This document shows, in pieces, positions 1 through 9,574 of a DNA stretch of 30,444 bases. The DNA lies in assembly GCA_003427395.1 (NCBI GenBank), contig BFEA01000095.1:1149349-1179792 (forward strand), written 5' to 3'. The translations under genes and the position numbers were made by a program. Positions within the stretch are counted from its first letter, which is position 1. The number at the start of each line of letters is the position of its first letter. The notes beneath the pieces are model-generated. The model did not search any database and was not told where the DNA came from. It saw nothing but the letters and a program-made list of their open reading frames with translations. This DNA comes from Chara braunii (Eukaryota; Streptophyta; Charophyceae; Charales; Characeae).

Positions 1-145
1 TTTTTTTTTTTTTTTTTTTTTTTAAAGAAAAACAGACCCCATTTGTGCTAGTGGTGTTGGTAAGAGCAGACACCACTAGCACCTGGGGAAAGACTCCATC
101 TATTGGTGGGGAGTGTCACCTGCTGGAAACTGGGTCCAGCGTCCC
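1..145 (-). mobile_element. Short poly(A)-tailed retroposon, R1 copy a
   Basis: The window opens with 23 T (a poly(A) tail on the minus strand), then a 13-bp perfect inverted repeat (45-57 with 70-82, GTGCTAGTGGTGT), then the R1 core at 94-145. R1 is my label for a core of about 52 bp whose plus-strand form begins CTCCATCTATTGGTGGGGAG and ends GGTCCAGCGTCCC. Other copies are at 9038, 13851, 18016, 18656 (reverse) and 20748. In most copies a T-run lies 10-110 bp before the core, so the core looks like the conserved part of a short retroposon transcribed from the minus strand. The 5' limit is unknown and the element may continue outside the window. Confidence 0.55.
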
Positions 146-627
146 AAAAACAGGTTGAATATAGAAAGCGTCCGTGTCCCTTGACATATAGTTCTGAGCA
201 ATCTCGATTACTGGAATGCGGGCTCAGTATCCTTTGTACCTCTTCACCCTCATCTGAGTGGCGCCAGATATCTCTGATCAGACCTGGTACTAGGTTGCCT
301 GAACTTCGTGCTGAAACCTGCTGAAACCATCTACAAAATAACTTAGGTGAGTGTTTTCCTAACCATCACCATACCAACTCAACGGGACCAGAGCTAGGCC
401 GTGGGGGGGAAAAGGGTCGGGGAATTCCGCAAGGGGGTGCAGTGGGATAAATGGGTCTACATTGGTCTAGTCATGAAAAACCAGTCGAAAGTCTCTGGGC
501 ACTTCCTCATTTTTCTTTTTCTTGATACCACTCCTTCCCTCTCCCTCTCCCTCTCGAATCTGTCCGATCTTCCCTCCTTGGGACCCCCCTAGCCAAGCGC
601 CACTGAAATGTTGGATGTGCTGATGGA
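146..627. other. Gene-free stretch beyond the LINE 3' end
   Basis: I see no convincing coding sequence here. The stretch holds a pyrimidine-rich run near 525-560 (CCCTCTCCCTCTCC) and short frames without recognisable content. It lies just downstream, in LINE orientation, of the ten-base T-run at 628-637 taken as the LINE 3' end; part of it may be LINE 3' UTR. Confidence 0.4.
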
Positions 628-639
628 TTTTTTTTTTGT

Positions 640-1723
640 TAGATAAAAATTGAATTTTTTCTTTTACTTTGTTCCACTGGCATGTAATGTATGTTTGCAC
701 TTGTAGTTTGATTGCTTCTGTTAATTCAGGGCCTTCAATCCTTGCTCCTTCCATTTCGAAAGTGCAACGACCATTCCAGAGGGCCCAGATTATAGCTCTT
801 CTTCGTGTTTTAAAAAAATTATGAGAGAAATCTTCTAGCTGAGCCGGGGACCAAGTCTCGCATAACAGTGTTCTCCAGTCCCATGGCCATGACTGCTGAG
901 TGATAAGGGAAAAAACAGCCATTTCGTCAAAACGGACATATTATGTTTTTTGAACGAAATCAAAACTGATTTTTTTTGCCAAAATCCGGTCGGAATTTTT
1001 TGCTCTTGGGGGTCCGGCGTTTTGGGAACGCCGGACCCCCCTAGTCTATGGTTAAGACCAGATACCAAAAAAATAAAAAAAAATAAAAAAAAATAAAAAA
1101 AAATAAAAAAAAATAAAAAATAAAAAATTGTATCTGGTCTCAACCATAGACCAGAGGGGTCCGGCGTTTTAGGAACGCCGGACCCCCAGGATCAAAAAAT
1201 TCCGACCGGATTTTGGCAAAAAAAGTCAGTTTTGATTTCGTTCAAAAAATATAATATGTCCGTTTTGACGAAATGGCTGTTAAGACCAGATCCTGTCCCA
1301 CCAGCGCCACAACCAAACAACACCTGGACATTGTATGAATATGTGCTCTATAGTTTCTGGAATACATCTGCTTCGGAACACAGAGGTGCACAATTTGCAC
1401 CAGGGGTGAGCAATACCTCTTCTTTCCAGAGATGTTCTATCCATCAGTCAGTCATTTGCGGGCAGATAGCGATGGTCAATCTTCCATTGTATAGAAGCAA
1501 TCTTTGTTGGCCTAATCTTGATTGTTTTGAACCATTTGATTTTCCTAATCTCCTCCTTGCTCACATTCAGGTGTTTCATCCATCTGCTCTCCACCCGGTC
1601 TCTCAGGTTTATCCTGGGTCTAAGCATCCTATATGTAGATTTGACTGTTAGTGAGTGTAGGGAGCGCTTGCAGTTTTTGTTGCTCCTCATTGGAACTGTC
1701 CATGTCCAATATATTGGGTCCAA
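640..1723 (-). pseudogene. LINE ORF2 C-terminus with zf-RVT region, split by an insertion
   Basis: This is the last part of ORF2 of LINE copy A. Minus-strand frames from 1723 to 1448 read a helix-rich stretch ending WKIDHRYLPAND. The next segment, after a frame change, gives HPWCKLCTSVF and then ETIEHIFIQCPG and VVWLWRWWDRIWS, the Cys/His signature of the zf-RVT domain that follows RT in plant LINEs. At this point the foldback element (914-1281) interrupts the protein. The frame resumes at about 913 with a Trp-rich stretch (WPWDWRTLL) and RRRAIIWALWNGR, the usual C-terminal region of these proteins. The domain probably binds nucleic acid during target-primed reverse transcription; here it is not functional. 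Confidence 0.8.
914..1281. mobile_element. Foldback element with 152-bp inverted arms
   Basis: The left arm (914-1065) and right arm (1130-1281) are near-perfect reverse complements, differing at only a handful of positions. They are separated by a 64-bp spacer of repeated AAATAAAAAA. Each arm carries an internal hairpin in which GGGGGTCCGGCGTTTT faces its complement. No coding capacity is present. It interrupts the zf-RVT region of LINE copy A, since LINE protein similarity resumes on both sides, so it is younger than that LINE. A clear target-site duplication was not found. The structure fits a foldback-type MITE, mobilised in trans if at all. Confidence 0.85.
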
Positions 1724-2208
1724 AGCCAGTTTGTCAATTGGACACTGAGGCTTGAAGACTAAATACTGGTCTTTAAATTTCGGAACTCTAATTCTGAATA
1801 CTTGTTCTATTGCAACCCATTTAGTTTCTTTTGGGGGAATTTCCTTTATTTGGGTAATTATGGTTGATTGATAGCATAGAGATTAAAACTGCGCCTCCTC
1901 CCTCTTGAATTATCACGTTTCCTACCTGTTGAGAGTTCCCCTGTAGTCCCACCCAATCTCCTTCCTTGAGTTGAAGTCCTTTCCTGAGAATCCTCAGCCA
2001 GGCTATCGGCATTGCTTCAGTGATTGTGTCTAATGCCTTTTTTGTTCCTCTGCAATGTTTTAACTTCGGTAGGAGGCTAGAGATTTGGAGCCAGTCCTTC
2101 GCTTCTGAGCACCATATGTCCCCTACTCTTAGGACCCCATTCTTTATCCATCCTTTTCAGGGTGAGTCTGAACAGCGGAAAATTATTCCTTGTGTATCAG
2201 TGATCCAC

Positions 2209-3543
2209 CTATTGTAGAACAATGGTTGTTGACAGAGCTCTTCCCATCTGTTCGGGGTTGTCCAGTAGGGGTAGCTTCCGCCAGATCTTGAGGAGGTCCA
2301 TCCAGAAAGGATCATTTTTTATATCCATTCTTGTGGCTTGTCTATGAGACTTTGCCGGTTGGTCCTTGAACTTTGTACTACCTCTGGGGATAGGCCAGTT
2401 ACGATTCTCTAACCACATCAGTGGGTCGGTCCCACTAGGTGTTTCGGGGGCTAGTCTTGCAATTTGCTCTTCTGCCAGTGCTAACCAGGGTGTCTCTGGA
2501 GTGAAGAGAAGTCTTTTGATCCACTGAATTGAAAGGGTCATTGCTTGGATAGATGGTTCTAGTACTCCCTGCCCACCTTTTTCTTTGGGCTGAATCACCG
2601 CCTGCCATGCCACTCTGCTTAAAACATTTTTATGATCATGGTTTTCCCTCCACAGATATGCTGTGATTTGTCTTTGTAGGGGTTTAAGCGCAGATTTCTT
2701 CAGTGCCCATACTGCTGATTTATACCAGATCGAGGCCAGTATGACATTGTTAATAATCAGTGATCGCCCTATAATAGAGGTTTTTTTGTCTTTCCATAAT
2801 TCCAATTTTAAAAGAGCCGGTTTACTTATCCATTCATTTATCTCAGCTGGTTTGCCCCTTGCAGAGAGTGAAATCCCCAATACTCTGATGGATTTTTCTA
2901 CTGGAACCCAGTTTATTTTTGGGTGTTCCGGTGGTCTCACTCCCTGGTGATGCACCCACCAGCCTTGCGTTTTAGTTCCCCAGTTGATTCTCATGTCTGA
3001 GAGAGAACAAAACTTATCCATTAGTTTCTTGATTTCATTAAAGTTTTCCTGAGATGCTTCAACCATCAGTGAGAAGTTATCTGCAAACAGGGAGCACACT
3101 GGTATGGCTTCTTTCGGCATGTAGTTGACCTGTATTTCTGAGGTTCTTTGCTCCCTCGTCTGTTTGCATTCGGATGTGAAGAGGGACTTATAAAACTCCC
3201 TTGCTATTTTTGTGCATGCCGGTGTAGAATTGACTAGGGGGAGTTCATCTCCATTACGGTCTAAAAAATCCTCGATGATTGTACGTCCGATTTTTACCTT
3301 TGCTTTGGAGAAAAACCTCGCATCCATGACTCCTTCTGTATTCTGACCTTTTAGTTTTCCTCTTATTCTGATCCCTTGCCATCTATGTTCCATGATTGAG
3401 AGTAGTTTATTTTTAAGTGTGCTGATTTTATGTGATATGTCCAAATTCTGATTTTCACCAGAAGCCTTTTCTTCCTGTTGTTGTAGTTGAAGAAGCTGTT
3501 TTTGTAATTCAATTTCTTCCATGTTTCGCTGCATTGCCAACAA
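2209..3543 (-). pseudogene. LINE ORF2 reverse transcriptase with internal deletion
   Basis: The open frame is 444 codons. Residues about 52-122 match the linker before the RT in plant LINEs (DARFFSKAKVKIGR, then REFYKSLF). Residues 153-156 read FADN where an active RT has FADD, so the second catalytic Asp is replaced. The palm end continues with DMRINWGTKTQGWW, and residues 200-444 form the thumb and connection, rich in Trp and Leu. Between about residues 138 and 146 the protein jumps straight to the catalytic loop: the fingers and the first half of the palm, with the first catalytic Asp, are missing. The deletion keeps the frame open. The protein cannot be an active polymerase. It lies four bases from the endonuclease part upstream and loses its frame after 2209. 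Confidence 0.85.
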
Positions 3544-3546
3544 TTT

Positions 3547-4500
3547 TCAGTATTCATTGCATTTACGGCCCAAGAACATTAGGCCGTTGTTGAACCAACA
3601 GATATCATCCTTAATCTGGTCTTTTTGTTCTCTCCTGAAAGACCAGACATCTTGAAGATACGCTTTGAAGTTGTCCGTGTGCAGCAGAGAGGTGTTGAGT
3701 TTATAGAAGTATCTGCCTTGATCTGGCTTCTTCGTGAAGGATAGCATAACAACCGTCATAGCATGGTCTAGACCTGGGAAGACACTGCGAGGGAAGATCC
3801 CGGCTACTTGGAGCGCTCCCTCCAGTTCCTCCGACAATAAGATAAGATCTATGCGAGATTTTGTTGCTTTCATTGTTTGACTTTTCCGGGAGCATGTGTA
3901 AGTGCATTTGGTAGGGGAGAGTCGTTTGTAGGAGTCAAAGAGGTTGAGGGACTGACAAGTTCTTTCTATAATTTCCTCATCCTTCTCTATATAAGCTGGG
4001 CAGGGAGATGGGATCTGCCAGCGGTCCAAATGTCCGTCTGGGGCCGCATTGAAATCCCCTGCCATCACGACTGGGATGCCCACCGGTAGTCGACCTTTTA
4101 AGGATTCAAAAAAATGAGACCTTTCACGGGCCTCGTTCGGAGCGTACACACACAAAATAGTCACTACCTTTAATTCTAGCATGGCCAGAAGAAAGACCCA
4201 TCGTCCTTCCTCTTTGTCTACTTCCCAATAAAGGGGGTCTATTTTTGAGTCGGAAGGGAGTCAGATTGCTACCCCTGTACTTCCTGGTTTCGGAGCATGT
4301 GCCCTAAAAGTCTGGTGTGGCCAGATCTGTTTGTGGATATGATTGTGTTCAGCGTTATCCATCAGGTGAGTTTCCTGTACACAGATGACATCTGGCCATT
4401 CCCTACCCCCAATTCCTCAGAACTGTTCATGTATTGCTTGTCTCTTAGTTTGTTTAGCTGAAGCTAAGCCATTTACATTGAGCGACCTGAGGTCCAGGTC
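3547..4500 (-). pseudogene. LINE ORF2 apurinic-type endonuclease, two nonsense codons
   Basis: This is the exonuclease-endonuclease-phosphatase domain that nicks target DNA for LINE insertion. The domain starts at about 4494 with LDLRSLNVNGLASAK, continues through a TGA (4417-4419) to PDVICVQETHL, and through a second TGA (4261-4263) into a 211-codon open stretch from 4182. That stretch holds VYAPNE (12-17), the catalytic GDFN (42-45), SRID (109-112) and LDH (138-140, where the family has SDH). Catalytic residues are thus mostly kept, but the two stops break the protein. The frame is the same as that of the last ORF1 segment, whose stop is at 4522-4524, so ORF1 and ORF2 are nearly adjacent. 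Confidence 0.85.
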
Positions 4501-4521
4501 AATTCTTCTTTTAATACTCTT

Positions 4522-6540
4522 TCAATTCTTGTCCCTGTTGTAGAGTACCTCTAATAACTTAGTTCCCTCCATTACTATTGTGTTTTTTTTTTTTTTTTTT
4601 TTTTTAAGGGACAACCAATTGCCGATGTCCAGCTTCCCCCCGTTTGCTAGCAGGTTATGACTATTTTTGAGGAGGCGTGAGAGTAGAAATGTGACGTCGA
4701 GCTCTGACCAGAAGTCCCCCGCCTTTACCTTGAGCTGTTGTAATTCAGCTAACGTGTCATGAGAGAACCAACGTAGATTAGTTTCTCGTGTGTGTTCATA
4801 CTTAAGAAAAATATCTCTGGCTGAGATTCTTTGTGAATCAGCTGACAAGATCAGCATGGCTGTTCCTCCTGGGGGAAGTTGGTTTTGGATGATTTTCACT
4901 ATCTCAGCCTTGAATTTGGCCTCCCCCGCCAGGTTTTCCTCAAGGTGGAGAGTTGTGATGCCGGAGTCCCCTGCATAGTCACCTCTCCCTGCACTGAGCC
5001 TGCTGGTTCTGACAGGCCTACCTCCCAGAACCCATCCTTTAATCTCACTGGCAGGATCAACACTCCTGGTTTGGACAGGGCCAGTTCCGCATACAATCCT
5101 GCCATAAGCAAGCATATCTTTTGTCTTTTACTAATCAAAATTCCTTCTGATGGGAAAACGGGGGGCAGGGGGGAGCGGGGCAGGGGGCACTGTATCTGCC
5201 AAACAGGGGGCTGGGAGTTCTGCTCCTGCCCCTTTTTTATTATAATCATCTCCTTTTTTGGAGAGGGAGAAACTTGTTTTTCCTCTCCCTCCTGAGTTTG
5301 ATTAAGTATATTAACTTTTTCTTCTGCGTCCACTCGTTCTTCCATTTCCTTGTTAAGGGGTGTGAAAACCATCTTTGCTGTTGTATGTTGCCCTGAAGAG
5401 GATTCCACCAGCAACACTTGTTGTTGTTGTTACTTTTTGTCTGAGTCTTGCAGTTCTTTAGTTAGAAGTAGGTATTTTTGTTCACCAGTCAATCCAGATA
5501 TTACCTGTTTGAGGTGGTATGATACTTCTTTCTGTGGTGTACAGCGAGGGGGGCCGTCCTCTTCTGCTGGTGTCCAGTCTGTCTTACCTTCCTCCCTTTC
5601 CTTTTCCTTCTCGTTCCTCTCCCTTATATTTTCTAATACTTCCTGCACCTCCCTTGCTTGCCCCTCCTTCTGCTCTATCTGAGTTACTTCTTGGACTTTG
5701 GGACAGTTTCCGTCCTCACTACTGATCCCTAAGCCATTGCTCGCTTGTTTGCTGTCGGACAGTGAGCCAATGAGTACATTGGAACCTGAACCAGTGGTGC
5801 TGTGTGAATTCAGATGTGTTCTTGACTGTTTCCTGGCTGTGCTTGGGGGGGCAGGTGTTGTTGTTTTGGGACCTCGCCCTTTTGAGGGTCCTGTGGACTT
5901 GCACCTACCTGCTCTTTCCCCTGTGTTGTAAGACCTGAAGAGAAGGGTATTCCCTTCTCGAAAATCCCACATCCTAGTGGGGGTTTTCCTTCCTTTGCTT
6001 GTACGGAAAGAGACTGTTCTCTCCCTTTGACTGTGGGAGTGGATGTAGAAGCTTCCCCCACTGCAACAGGCTTGCAACTCGTAGGAATAACTGTTTTTTA
6101 GCTGTTTTCCTTTGCTGGCTGCTGTATTTCATTTGGAGGTTGGAATCTCATTGCTACTATTGATAGTAGACGGTGGCACATTTGGTGCCAGCTAACTTCT
6201 CTGGGTAGGCTTTGTTCCAGGGTCATTCTAAGACTTATACTATTTTCCAATAGTGAGACTAATTGCATGTACGTGTCATCCCAAAAAGTTTCTGAGCGAC
6301 CCTGGAATTTTCGTTTCAGACTCTCTAGCAGTCATTCTGCCACCCTTTGGAGGTCTGCCTCAATCATCTCTGTGTTATGCTGCTCTGGATTCTGGCTGGT
6401 AGTTCTGTCTGATGGGGGGAGAAAGTTTGGGGTTGGTTCAATCTCCATTGGTTGTGGCCCAAAGATCTCCTTTAATGGGTCTAGGTCCATTGGATCTGGT
6501 CCTGGTTCCTCATCCTTCTGTTCTTTTGAGTCTGTTTTAT
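4522..6540 (-). pseudogene. LINE ORF1-like region, frameshifted
   Basis: Coding similarity is inferred from position (directly upstream of the endonuclease) and from long minus-strand frames with few stops. One frame runs from 6538 to about 5810 with a TGA at 6332-6334. It passes into a second frame, 6077-4899, with a single TAA just above 5430. A third frame, 5115-4522, carries the last part. The protein is polar and rich in Glu, Lys, Gln and Pro, as expected for an RNA-binding ORF1, but I recognise no RRM or CCHC knuckle. Near its end a 23-base T-run (4583-4605, plus strand) is read as a run of lysines; it may be a slippage expansion or an older poly(A) insertion. Confidence 0.55.
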
Positions 6541-7504
6541 GCTTCCCTAGTTTCTTTGATGAGCAGTTGTTCTTCCCACTTCCTGTTGGCTGCTTTCATT
6601 CTGGAAAATTCCATCAGCGCTGCTCTCACTATCCCAATCCCTGAATCGGCCCAATCATTGAAGTCCTGAAAGAGATCTTGTGCCTGTCCCCATTTTTCCA
6701 TGTGGGTTGTCACCCAGCGGGCTATGCCCTCGTCCTGCAGCAAATTAACATTCAATCTGAACGGCGGTTTATATTGTTCTATGGTATCTCTTGAGAGGAT
6801 GTCTAAAACTACCAGTAGATGATCAGAGAGGGAGGCTATCAAGTTGTCACAAGCCATGCAGCGATCCCACGGTGTACCCTTACTAGGAAGAAATCGAGCC
6901 TCTTTCTAGGGACGTTGGTGTGGTTCGCCGGATGTGGCCCGTACCACGTGAAGCCACCATATTCTGGGTTGAGGGTGCGGAAAGAATCCACCAGGGATTA
7001 TGAGTCCATGAATTCAGAGAGGATCAATGTGTCCTGCCTGATCCGTGAGACTTTCAGGGAGTCTAATCCTGGATTAAATACAATATTACAGTCACCCGTT
7101 AGAATTAAGTTTTCAGAGTCCGGTATACAGGCCGGAAGATCAGCAAAGAAATCAAGTCTTTCTGCATACATCACTGGGGCGTATATGGACATAATGGCCC
7201 ATTCCTCCCTATCTATAGCGAGCTTGACCCAAGCCCACCTACCATCAGGGTCATGGTACTGATTGATCACTGAGCACTCAAGGTCCTTGTTAATTAACAC
7301 CACCACCCCTCCTTTAGAACCTCCCGCTAGGGCCCACACCTGCAGCCCCTTCCACCAATGACTCATAGAATACAGTTTGTCTGAATTTAATTTAGTTTCC
7401 TGCAGACACAGGATTTGTACATTCTGAGCAAGAATTCTCTCTTCCGTGGAGAAAAAGAAAAGGAAAGCAATGAAAACTTCATTTGCTTTAGGCTGAAACT
7501 GCAT
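6537..7504 (-). pseudogene. Endonuclease of a second, truncated LINE (copy B)
   Basis: A second endonuclease domain, not closely similar to that of copy A, lies upstream of it on the same strand. The first open stretch (7504-6998) contains LCLQETKL (QET at residues 35-37), SIYAP and GDCN (137-140), where the family has GDFN. A TAA near 6998 interrupts it after EFMDS. The next codons (DSFRTLNPEYGG, then FTWYGPHPANH) and RLDFFLV follow before a frameshift at about 6880. The last stretch, 6857-6537, holds LSDHLLVVLDI and FRLNVNLL, the end of the domain and start of the linker. No RT follows; the sequence passes into ORF1 of copy A. Copy B is dead and 3'-truncated, unusual because LINEs normally lose their 5' ends. 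Confidence 0.8.
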
Positions 7505-7587
7505 CCAGATACATATGTGGAAGTGCTATTATGAAAATGCTCTGTCAAATGTACTTTTCCTTTATTGTTTTTTTTTTGTCCTTTTCC

Positions 7588-7850
7588 TTTTTTTTTTTTT
7601 TTTTAAGGGTAGCCCAACCAATTCAATTACCTGTCAAATTTGGACAGGACGGCCTCTCAGGCCTTTTTTATTGTCATTATAGTATTACGGGGAACCCCGT
7701 AGCAGCCATATCCGTGCTCAAGCCTCCAACGAGGGAACACGCGGGAGCTGCACCCACCAGTAGGTGCGATACCTGCTATAGCTGGTGGGCGATACCGGCC
7801 AGGTGTCAGCCGGTAGCATAAGGACAGAGCTTCTTCGATGGGCCAGTCAC
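7588..7850 (-). mobile_element. Putative retroposon 3' end with poly(A) tail
   Basis: Seventeen T at 7588-7604 form a poly(A) tail on the minus strand. About 90 bp inward the plus strand reads TTATAGTATTACGGGGAACC, which resembles the same part of the SINE at 28798 (TTATAGTACGGGGGAACACC). This suggests a related or 5'-truncated element. No tRNA-type A and B boxes were found here, and the outer limit is a guess. Confidence 0.35.
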
Positions 7851-8131
7851 TTTGGCTCCCCTCCGGTCCCCTCCCCCTGTGAACATCAGCAGTCTCTGCT
7901 CAATGCCACTCGGGGGGACCAACGACATATCTCTAGGTGTTGCAAGTTTTTTTTCTCTTTTTCTTTTATGGCATTGCACACAGTGATGTGCATGTTTCCA
8001 CATGTACGGAAATCCAAGAGGACATAGTCCATTGGGCAGTTTTCGCTGGGCCCGCCAGCTTTCTCCCTCATAGCGCTTGCAGACCTCCCCCGAACCCCTA
8101 AGAATGCGGCGTGGAAGGCCCGCGACCGGTG

Positions 8132-8156
8132 TATGGCCCAAGTACTGGCGGTTTAA
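8132..8156. repeat. Solo end of a TTAA-flanked MITE
   Basis: The sequence GGCCCAAGTACTGGCGGTTTAA matches the right terminal inverted repeat of the MITE at 17610-17760 with one or two differences and ends in TTAA (8153-8156). No matching left end was found within 200 bp upstream, so this is a remnant. Confidence 0.6.
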
Positions 8157-8190
8157 TCGAGCAAATCAAGATAAAAGGGATAATTTGGCC

Positions 8191-8575
8191 GTTTGGTACT
8201 ACATGCCCAAAACTTTTCATGTGGGGTACTACCGGACCACGCGTGGCTCCAAGGGCCCTACTAGATCATGAATCTGGCACACAAACAGCACCAGATTCAT
8301 TCCAATCTAACAGAGGCCGACGGTGGTACCCTGAATAGATAGAAAGAGGCCCAAGTATGGTATCTTGAAAAACAGTGGCCCTGTCGGTCCATTAATCTGG
8401 CACAATGACCGTTCCAGATTCATCGTCCCGTTGCAACAGGCCAACGGATCCGTGGCGACGCCGCGAAGGCGCCTTTCACCCCAGGGCGATTGGGCCTGTG
8501 GTACCAAAAGGCCGAACTTTGGGCACCCGAAACCAAAAAGGTCCTGGTGTGGGCACTTTCCACCAGAACCGGGTT
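8191..8575 (+). repeat. Dispersed repeat R2, copy 1
   Basis: R2 is my label for a dispersed repeat of about 380 bp. This copy aligns along its length with 20031-20402. Both start GTTTGGTACT, carry ATGAATCTGGCAC facing CCAGATTCAT, contain TTTGGGC-CCC-AAAACC-AAAAGG near the end, and finish GGGCACTTTCCACCA. An inverted copy of the last part begins TGGAAAGCGCCC at 30041, so TGGAAAGYGCCC may be a terminal inverted repeat. No reading frame is shared by the copies. A non-autonomous DNA element is the likeliest class. Confidence 0.65.
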
Positions 8576-8808
8576 CGCCCAAACTTTTCCCATTTGGCAA
8601 GAAGGGCCCACGGGCAATACAGACCGCCAGATGTAAGAATCTGGCAGCCGAGACTGTGTCCCTATGGTTTGGCCTCTTCCTACCTGACTATGAACCTGGC
8701 ACTGTATCTCTGCCATATTCATTTTCCGGTACTACGCGTTTCTTGCCAAACGCGAAACATTTGGGCAACCGAAACCAAAAAGATTTTTGCATGGACGGTT
8801 TCCACCAA
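8576..8808 (+). repeat. Dispersed repeat R2, diverged partial copy 2
   Basis: This stretch directly follows copy 1 and ends with the same pattern (TTGGGCAACCGAAACCAAAAAG, then GGACGGTTTCCACCA). It is shorter and more diverged, suggesting an older tandem copy. Confidence 0.5.
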
Positions 8809-8962
8809 TGAACCCCTTGCCCTTATTCTTCTTCTTTATCTTTTGCACAAGGTTTGGTTACTAAGGTATGGAGGATACTAACCTGGAGTTTATGATTGTT
8901 CTTTTCCTGTCTTGGAACCTCCATGCTAATAGCAAAGCCGTTTGCAGTGGATCCTCCTGTCC

Positions 8963-9089
8963 TTTTTTTTTTTTTTTTTTTTTTTTTTTGAACTTTGTAT
9001 ACGGGAAACCCCGTTAAGTAGGCCCCGGTGTCGAAGGCTCCATCTATTGGTGGGGAGCTACAACTGCTGGAAATCGGGTCCAGCTTCCC
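8963..9089 (-). mobile_element. R1 retroposon copy b
   Basis: A 27-base T-run (8963-8989) is followed at 9038-9089 by an R1 core (CTCCATCTATTGGTGGGGAG, ending CGGGTCCAGCTTCCC). Between them is TATACGGGAAACCCCG, similar to the GGGGAACC segment inside the elements at 7588 and 28798. The poly(T)-spacer-core order matches copy a. Confidence 0.6.
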
Positions 9090-9104
9090 TGTACAATTGT
9101 GAAA

Positions 9105-9456
9105 AATGTATCTTCTGGAAATCAGGTCCTGGATCAGCGTCCTTATGCAATGATGTGAATATATGTGCCGGAACACGGGTCCAGCATCCCTATCCATCTA
9201 ATCAATCCAATCAGTCAAAACCCTAACCATGATGTGATGTCTACCACCAATGCAATGATTTATATCTGCTGGAAATCAGGTCCAGCGTCCCTATATAGTG
9301 TTGTGTAAGTATGTAGACAATGGAATCTCTGCAACAATCTGAAGCATCAATCCAATCCAATCAGTCGAAAGCCTAACCATGGTGTGATGTGTACTACCAA
9401 AGATGTGACTTATATCTGCTGGAAATCGGGTCCAGCATCCCCATATCGTGTGTCTA
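9105..9456 (+). repeat. Tandem 150-bp duplication carrying R1 3' halves
   Basis: Two units with a period of exactly 150 bp (TATATCTGCT at 9261 and at 9411) each read through AATCAGTC-AAA-CCTAACCAT-GTGTGATGT, then CTGCTGGAAATC-GGTCCAGC. The last phrase is the second half of the R1 core. Two more degenerate copies of it lie at about 9115-9147 and 9165-9190. The array probably grew from the adjacent R1 copy. Confidence 0.7.
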
Positions 9457-9574
9457 TATATGAATTTAATCTATACCTATCAAACCCCTAAACTGCCCGC
9501 CACCAATCCTGCGAGGCGATCACCACCCCGTTGTTGATTGGTATTGCGGGTCGGGCAACACCAATCCTCACTGA

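Larger units (their letters stand above)
628..6540 (-). mobile_element. Defective plant-type LINE (non-LTR retrotransposon), copy A
   Basis: Reading the minus strand from 6540 down, the parts of a LINE follow in canonical order: an ORF1-like polar protein (6540-4522), an apurinic-type endonuclease (4500-3547), a reverse transcriptase (3543-2209), a connecting region whose frame is broken by many stops (2208-1724), a zf-RVT zinc-binding region (1723-1290), the C-terminal end (to about 650) and a short A-run (628-637 on the plus strand is T). A terminal zf-RVT domain is characteristic of plant LINE ORF2 proteins. The copy is dead: both ORFs have stops and frameshifts, the RT has lost its fingers and first palm half, and a foldback element sits in the zf-RVT region. 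The 5' end near 6540 abuts a piece of another LINE and is approximate; no target-site duplication was identified. Confidence 0.85.

Noticed and set aside
835-1143. 102-codon minus-strand frame
   Set aside because: It runs through the A/T spacer and an arm of the foldback element; the phenylalanine-rich sequence is an artefact of AAATAAAAAA repeats.
4583-4605. T-run as the tail of a separate retroposon between ORF1 and the endonuclease
   Set aside because: The ORF1 frame continues through it as lysines to a stop at 4522 in the same frame as the endonuclease, so an internal expansion is simpler; not excluded.
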